A stretch of 64,000 nucleotides of DNA from Nitrogeniibacter aestuarii (GTDB taxonomy: Bacteria > Pseudomonadota > Gammaproteobacteria > Burkholderiales > Rhodocyclaceae), in the NCBI RefSeq assembly GCF_017309585.1, contig NZ_CP071321.1, positions 4,112,001-4,176,000 on the forward strand, written 5' to 3'. This document shows positions 59,720 through 64,000 of this stretch, piece by piece. The translations under genes and the position numbers were made by a program. The stretch's first letter is position 1. Each line of letters opens with the position of its first letter. The notes below the pieces were generated by a model that saw only the letters and a program-made list of their open reading frames with translations, was not told the DNA's origin and made no database searches.

Positions 59720-61954
59720 ATGCTGGAAGATGATCATCCGCTGGACCCAGACCGGATCGTTTTCCGGCCTGAAGACAATGCCTCGCTTCCAAGGCTCAAG
59801 CCTTGGCGCATTCTGGCGATTGACGACGACATCGATTTCCAGGCCTCCCTGCAACACACGCTGAAGGGCGCCAACATCCTCGACCGTCCGGTCGAACTGC
59901 ACCTGGCCAATGGTCGCCAGTCGGCTGCGCATCTGCTCGCCCGCGACCGCGATTTCGCGGTCATTCTGGTGGATGTCGTCATGGAAACCGACGACGCCGG
60001 TCTTCGGCTCATCAAGGGCATTCGCGAAATGCTCGGCATGGTTGAGCCACGCATCATCCTGCTCACCGGCCAACCCGGCTTCGCGCCCATCGAAGATGTC
60101 ATGCGCGACTACGACCTGAGCGACTACTGCCTCAAGTCAGATCTGGCCAAGCGGGGCCTGAAGAACATCCTCACCGGTGCCATCCGTGCCTATCATCAGC
60201 TCGCCACCATCAACGGTGCGCGCAAAGGACTGCAACTGATCCTCGAGGCCAGCAACCGCTTCTCGGTTGCCCGCTCCGTCCCCGATATGGCCAGTGCGGC
60301 GCTCGCCGAGCTGGCCACGCTGCTCGGCATCCCCGAGGAGGGCATCGTCGCGGTCGAAGGCGCCTCTGTCGCGAGCCCGCCAAATGTCGCGGGTGCGGCC
60401 ATCATCGGCGCCGCCGGACGCTATGCACCTCATATCGGCCAGTCCATCGCGGTACTGCCAGACACGTCGATTGCGCAATTGCTCGCGGACACGCTTGCTG
60501 AGCGAAGCAGTATCAGCGCGACTGCGTATCAGGTGCTCTACATACCCCGGCAACACGCACTGGCCGACTACGCCATCTATGTGGAAACCGGTCGACCACT
60601 GGGCGAGCCGGAGACCCAGTTGCTTGCCGTCTTTGCCGCCAATGCAGCCAAGGGCTTCAGCAATGTGGCGCTGATCAGCCGGCTTGACCGCATGGCCTAC
60701 GAAGACGACCTGCTCGGCATTCCGAACCGGAACGGGCTGCTGCGCGAGATCGAACGTATCAGGCTCTCGCCCGAAGGCCACTCGGCGCAACTGATGCTCG
60801 TCGACCTGGACAACTTTGCGGGGATCAACGAGGCCTTCGGTGTCGCGGTCGGCAACGCTGTCCTGCGGGCCATCTACGCGCCCTTGCGCATTTTGTTTCC
60901 TCCCCCTTGCATTGTCGGGCGCATTTCCGCCGACCTGTTTGCCGTGCTGGGTCCGGAATCCAAAGTCGATCTCTCCCGAGTCGAACGCATTTCCCATGAG
61001 GAGCTGCACATCGCCGGGCAATCGTTTCGCTTCACGGTGTGTGCCAGCCAGATCGCAGTCGGCGAACTCCCGGGCGAAGCGGCCGATCTGATGCGGGCCG
61101 CCCGATCGACGCTCCGTCGCGCAAAACGGCAAGGTCAGGGCTCCTTGCTGAAACATGATCCACAAGTCGAACTCGAAGCCGGCGCGCGCTTCGAGCTGAT
61201 GTCCCGACTGGCGCATGCAATCGAGTACGATCAGCTCGAACTGCATTTCCAGCCCATGGTGGACTTCGACACCGGCCGCATCATCGGCGCCGAGGCGCTG
61301 ATACGCTGGCCCGCCGAGCACGGCGGCGTTGGCCCCGACGTGTTCATTCCACTGGCGGAAAAATCGAGCTATATCCACGCCATCGGCAATCGGGTGCTTG
61401 AACAGGCCTGCGCAGCGCTTCTCCGTTTCGACGCCGCCGGCCTGGGTGGCTTGACCGTGAGCATCAACGCGTCGGCCCGACAGTTCGAATCGCCCACCTT
61501 CATCGGACACATCGTGCACACGCTCAAGACGCGTGGCATCGAGGCCCGCCGCCTGAAAGTCGAGGTCACCGAAACCGCAGTTGTCGAGAACATTGTGCGC
61601 CTGACGTCCCAGTTGGCCGCTTTGCGCGCCACCGGGGTGCGGATTGCCATCGACGATTTCGGGACCGGTCAGGCCTCACTGGCGTACGTCCATCTGCTGC
61701 CCGCCGACCTCATCAAACTGGACATGAGCTTTGTTCAGCGCATCGGGCGCCAAGACCGAAGCGAGGCGATCACGAAAATCATGATCGACATGGGGCATGC
61801 CATCGGCGCCGATCTGGTGGCCGAGGGCGTCGAAACCGAAGCGCAGGCGATCTGGCTGCGCAAACACGGTTGCCAGATCGGTCAAGGCTGGCATTTCGGC
61901 CGCCCGATGCCCTTGCCGGAATTCATTGCTTTCTGCCTCGAGCAGCCGTCCTGA
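59720..61954 (+). CDS. Response regulator with DUF3369, degenerate GGDEF and EAL domains
   Basis: The 744-residue protein has a receiver domain (~28-150; ILAIDDDIDFQ, phospho-Asp in VILVDVVMETDDAG, LLTGQPG, Lys in YCLKSDL). Then come a DUF3369 sensor-like domain, a GGDEF domain with the active motif changed to ISADLF (GRISADLFAVLG), and an EAL domain. The EAL part is intact: HFQPMVDFDTGRIIGAEALI, SINASARQF, EVTETAV, IDDFGTGQASLA, KLDMSFV and AEGVETEAQA. Expected activity is cyclic-di-GMP breakdown, with the GGDEF acting as a regulatory domain. The adjacent histidine kinase, 12 bp downstream, is the obvious partner. Confidence 0.92.
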   Translation: MLEDDHPLDPDRIVFRPEDNASLPRLKPWRILAIDDDIDFQASLQHTLKGANILDRPVELHLANGRQSAAHLLARDRDFAVILVDVVMETDDAGLRLIKGIREMLGMVEPRIILLTGQPGFAPIEDVMRDYDLSDYCLKSDLAKRGLKNILTGAIRAYHQLATINGARKGLQLILEASNRFSVARSVPDMASAALAELATLLGIPEEGIVAVEGASVASPPNVAGAAIIGAAGRYAPHIGQSIAVLPDTSIAQLLADTLAERSSISATAYQVLYIPRQHALADYAIYVETGRPLGEPETQLLAVFAANAAKGFSNVALISRLDRMAYEDDLLGIPNRNGLLREIERIRLSPEGHSAQLMLVDLDNFAGINEAFGVAVGNAVLRAIYAPLRILFPPPCIVGRISADLFAVLGPESKVDLSRVERISHEELHIAGQSFRFTVCASQIAVGELPGEAADLMRAARSTLRRAKRQGQGSLLKHDPQVELEAGARFELMSRLAHAIEYDQLELHFQPMVDFDTGRIIGAEALIRWPAEHGGVGPDVFIPLAEKSSYIHAIGNRVLEQACAALLRFDAAGLGGLTVSINASARQFESPTFIGHIVHTLKTRGIEARRLKVEVTETAVVENIVRLTSQLAALRATGVRIAIDDFGTGQASLAYVHLLPADLIKLDMSFVQRIGRQDRSEAITKIMIDMGHAIGADLVAEGVETEAQAIWLRKHGCQIGQGWHFGRPMPLPEFIAFCLEQPS

Positions 61955-61966
61955 CCGGGAGGCCGA

Positions 61967-63838
61967 GTGCGAACCCTCCTTAGGATCGGCGCGCCGCTCA
62001 TCCTGCCGTGGTGGATTGTCATCCCCGCCATCACCTGGCTGGTCTACGAGCTGCGCCTGGAACGCGACCTCGAGCGCCTTGAGCAGCAAACTGTCGAGTC
62101 CATGGCGCAGGCCAACGACATCATCGTCGACAGCATCAGACAACTGTGGCTCGACTCGCGCATGATCACGCGCGTCGCCGCGACGCAGCTGGGCAACCCG
62201 GCGGCCACGGAGGGGCAGTCGGTGCTCGCCTCAGTAATGAATGACTTCATGCAGACCCATCCGCGCTACACCCAGGCGCGCCTGCTCGATACCGGGTGCA
62301 AGGAGCGGATTCGCTTCGATCGCCGTGGTGACCTCATTCTCCAGGCCACCGAAAAGGACCTGCAGGACAAATCCGACCGCTACTACTGCCGCGAAACGCT
62401 CTCCGTGCAGGCGGACCAGGCCTACTTGTCCCCACTGGATCTCAACGTCGAACGCGGCGAGATCGTCTTACCCCATGAGCCCACGTTGCGCATCGGCACC
62501 CGTGTCTTCGGGCCCGACGGCGAAGCGCTCGGACTGATCGTGCTCAACTTCAACGCCGGCGACATTCTTGCGACCTTCAGCCGCAGCGGGGGTGGTCAGA
62601 TGTCCCTCCTCAACGACGAAGGCTACTGGCTTGCCAGCCAGGACCCGGCGGACAGTTTCGGTTTCATGCTCGAACGACCTGACCGCCGCATCTCGCTCAC
62701 CCAGCCGGATCTGTGGCAGGCCATGACCAACAGCAGCGCGGTGGCCGGCCACGTCAAGACCAGCGAGTCACTCTGGCTGTACCGACGGCTGCCGGCAGTT
62801 CAGGTGAGCACGACCCTCAAGGGCCCGACCTGGTACATTGCGGGCCACCTCGATCCCGCCAAACGCGATGCACTCGTACAGGAGCAAGCCTGGCAACACG
62901 TGCTTCTCGGCGGGCTGGCCTTGATGGTCGTCACCGCGCTGGCTGCCATGCTCACCCAGCGAGACGCGCGCCAGGCACGCACCAGCGCCGCGCTCGCGGC
63001 GGCCAACATCCGGCTGCGCGAGTCGCTGGAGCGGCTCGAATCCTCACTCGACGAGCGGGTGCGCAGTGAAAAACTCGCCTCGCTCGGTCTGCTGGTCGCC
63101 GGGGTGGCGCACGAACTCAACACCCCGCTGGGCGGCGCCATGCTCACCAGTACCCAGCTTGAGGATGAGTTGAGGACACTGGAACAGGCCTACGCCGCCG
63201 GCCTCCGGCAATCGGACATTCAGCGCCACATCGAGCGCAGCCAAGAAGGGCTCCAGCTCCTGCATCGCAATCTTGACCGGGCTGGCCGACTCATCAGTCG
63301 CTTCAAGGGGGTCGCCTCGGACCGGGCCACGTCCGAACGCAGCCGTTTCACGCTGCGGGAAACCGTCGACGACATTCTGGCGCTGATCCACTCGGAAACG
63401 AAGCACAGCCCGATCCGGGTGACCGTGGATGTGGACGAAAGCATCGTCATGGACAGCTACCCCGGTCCGCTCGGCCAGGTGATCCAGAACCTGGTACAGA
63501 ACGCCTTCCGGCATGGCTTTCGGAACGGCGCCACCGGCACGATCGTCATCACCGCGCGCCGGGCCGGAGACGAGGTGACGCTCACCGTAGAGGATGACGG
63601 CGGCGGCATTCCCCAAGGGGCTCAGGCACGCATCTGGGACCCGTTTTTCACCACGGCACGCAGCAGCGGCGGCACCGGGCTGGGCCTGCATCTGAGCCAG
63701 CAACTGGTCGGGAACGTCCTCGGCGGCAAACTGGAGCTCGCGCATTCAGCACCGGGAGAAGGCACCTGCATGCGCCTGACGATGCCCTGCACGGCGCCGG
63801 AGCACGTGACCGAAGAAGCGTCGACCGGCGCGACCTGA
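61967..63838 (+). CDS. Membrane sensor histidine kinase
   Basis: The 623-residue kinase has an N-terminal helix (~7-25), a periplasmic PDC/Cache-type sensor (~45-300), a second helix (~310-330) and a coiled-coil signalling helix. The kinase core follows: phospho-His in GVAHELNTPLGGAM, N box NLVQNAFRHGF, G1 VEDDGGGIP and G2 GGTGLGLHLSQQLVG. The start is GTG 61967 with GGGAGG 5 nt upstream. It probably phosphorylates the receiver of the EAL protein encoded just upstream, linking an external signal to cyclic-di-GMP level. Confidence 0.93.
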   Translation: MRTLLRIGAPLILPWWIVIPAITWLVYELRLERDLERLEQQTVESMAQANDIIVDSIRQLWLDSRMITRVAATQLGNPAATEGQSVLASVMNDFMQTHPRYTQARLLDTGCKERIRFDRRGDLILQATEKDLQDKSDRYYCRETLSVQADQAYLSPLDLNVERGEIVLPHEPTLRIGTRVFGPDGEALGLIVLNFNAGDILATFSRSGGGQMSLLNDEGYWLASQDPADSFGFMLERPDRRISLTQPDLWQAMTNSSAVAGHVKTSESLWLYRRLPAVQVSTTLKGPTWYIAGHLDPAKRDALVQEQAWQHVLLGGLALMVVTALAAMLTQRDARQARTSAALAAANIRLRESLERLESSLDERVRSEKLASLGLLVAGVAHELNTPLGGAMLTSTQLEDELRTLEQAYAAGLRQSDIQRHIERSQEGLQLLHRNLDRAGRLISRFKGVASDRATSERSRFTLRETVDDILALIHSETKHSPIRVTVDVDESIVMDSYPGPLGQVIQNLVQNAFRHGFRNGATGTIVITARRAGDEVTLTVEDDGGGIPQGAQARIWDPFFTTARSSGGTGLGLHLSQQLVGNVLGGKLELAHSAPGEGTCMRLTMPCTAPEHVTEEASTGAT

Positions 63839-63842
63839 GTGC

Positions 63843-64000
63843 TCAGGGCGCCACCGGCAGTGAAAGCGTCTCCTTGAGTTCTTCCATGACCACGAGACTG
63901 CGTGATTGCGCCACGCCCGGCAGCTTGAGCAGGATGTTCTCGAGCAGCTGGCGATACTCGCTCATCTGCCCGATTCTGGCCTTGATGAGGTAGTCGAACT
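63843..64000 (-). CDS. Lrp/AsnC-family regulator, C-terminal fragment (cut by window edge)
   Basis: The last 51 codons of a minus-strand gene read FDYLIKARIGQMSEYRQLLE.. LLKLPGVAQSRSLVVMEELK and end VAP. This is the RAM ligand-binding domain end of Lrp/AsnC regulators, which control amino-acid metabolism genes in response to amino acids. The N-terminal HTH lies outside the window. It converges with the histidine kinase gene, 4 bp apart. Confidence 0.88.
   Translation of the reverse strand, partial: FDYLIKARIGQMSEYRQLLENILLKLPGVAQSRSLVVMEELKETLSLPVAP

Overview
The window is a high-GC chromosomal segment with no rRNA, tRNA, CRISPR array or insertion sequence that I could see. Gene content points to a free-living betaproteobacterium. 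The evidence is a 6S RNA next to zapA, PaaY, ExaC with its DUF779 partner, YggL, YaeQ, SelO, malate synthase G and many cyclic-di-GMP proteins. Rhodocyclales (Azoarcus/Thauera-like) is my best guess, by inference only.

Layout. 1-7 kb: the end of an MscS channel, a Tat-exported PhoX phosphatase behind a Pho box, a PLD-family nuclease/lipase, a secreted esterase, an OsmB-like lipoprotein, a TauE-type exporter and an EVE-domain protein. 7-11.7 kb: a four-gene tripartite efflux operon (outer-membrane factor, MacA-type adaptor, ATPase, MacB-type permease) whose genes overlap by 4 nt. 11.8-12.5 kb: 6S RNA, zapA and a ZapB-like coiled coil. 12.5-17.8 kb: a cobamide block (cobQ diverging from cbiB, cobC, btuF and a second BtuF-like protein). 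17.8-25.4 kb: M48 protease with a coupled 43-codon membrane micro-ORF, leuA with candidate leader peptides, yggL, an HD-GYP protein, a MarR/MFS pair and yaeQ. 25.6-36.7 kb: rhlE, DUF779/exaC behind a possible sigma-54 promoter, a MaoC hydratase, HU, a periplasmic binding protein, paaY, LysR/cupin and glcB. 36.8-43.9 kb: a fusion of a degenerate ABC ATPase with an NrtA-type domain, a LysR regulator, a DUF1127 protein, and a six-gene operon led by an ECF sigma factor with a YCII/DGPF protein and small-domain enzymes.

44-60 kb is the most unusual part. A TIR-CHASE2 membrane protein overlaps a FecR-domain lipoprotein that carries four cysteine-rich WCC repeats. After selO comes a visibly A+T-richer two-gene module (unknown protein plus PIN nuclease) with a near-leaderless promoter, which looks horizontally acquired. 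Next is a five-gene operon with four exported di-heme c-type cytochrome proteins and one lipoprotein, resembling the MauG/CcpA/RoxA superfamily. The window closes with a REC-DUF3369-GGDEF(degenerate)-EAL protein, its adjacent sensor histidine kinase, and the C-terminal end of an Lrp/AsnC regulator.

Almost all space is coding. Many regulatory calls (Pho box, terminators, dyads) were read by eye, and none was scored computationally.
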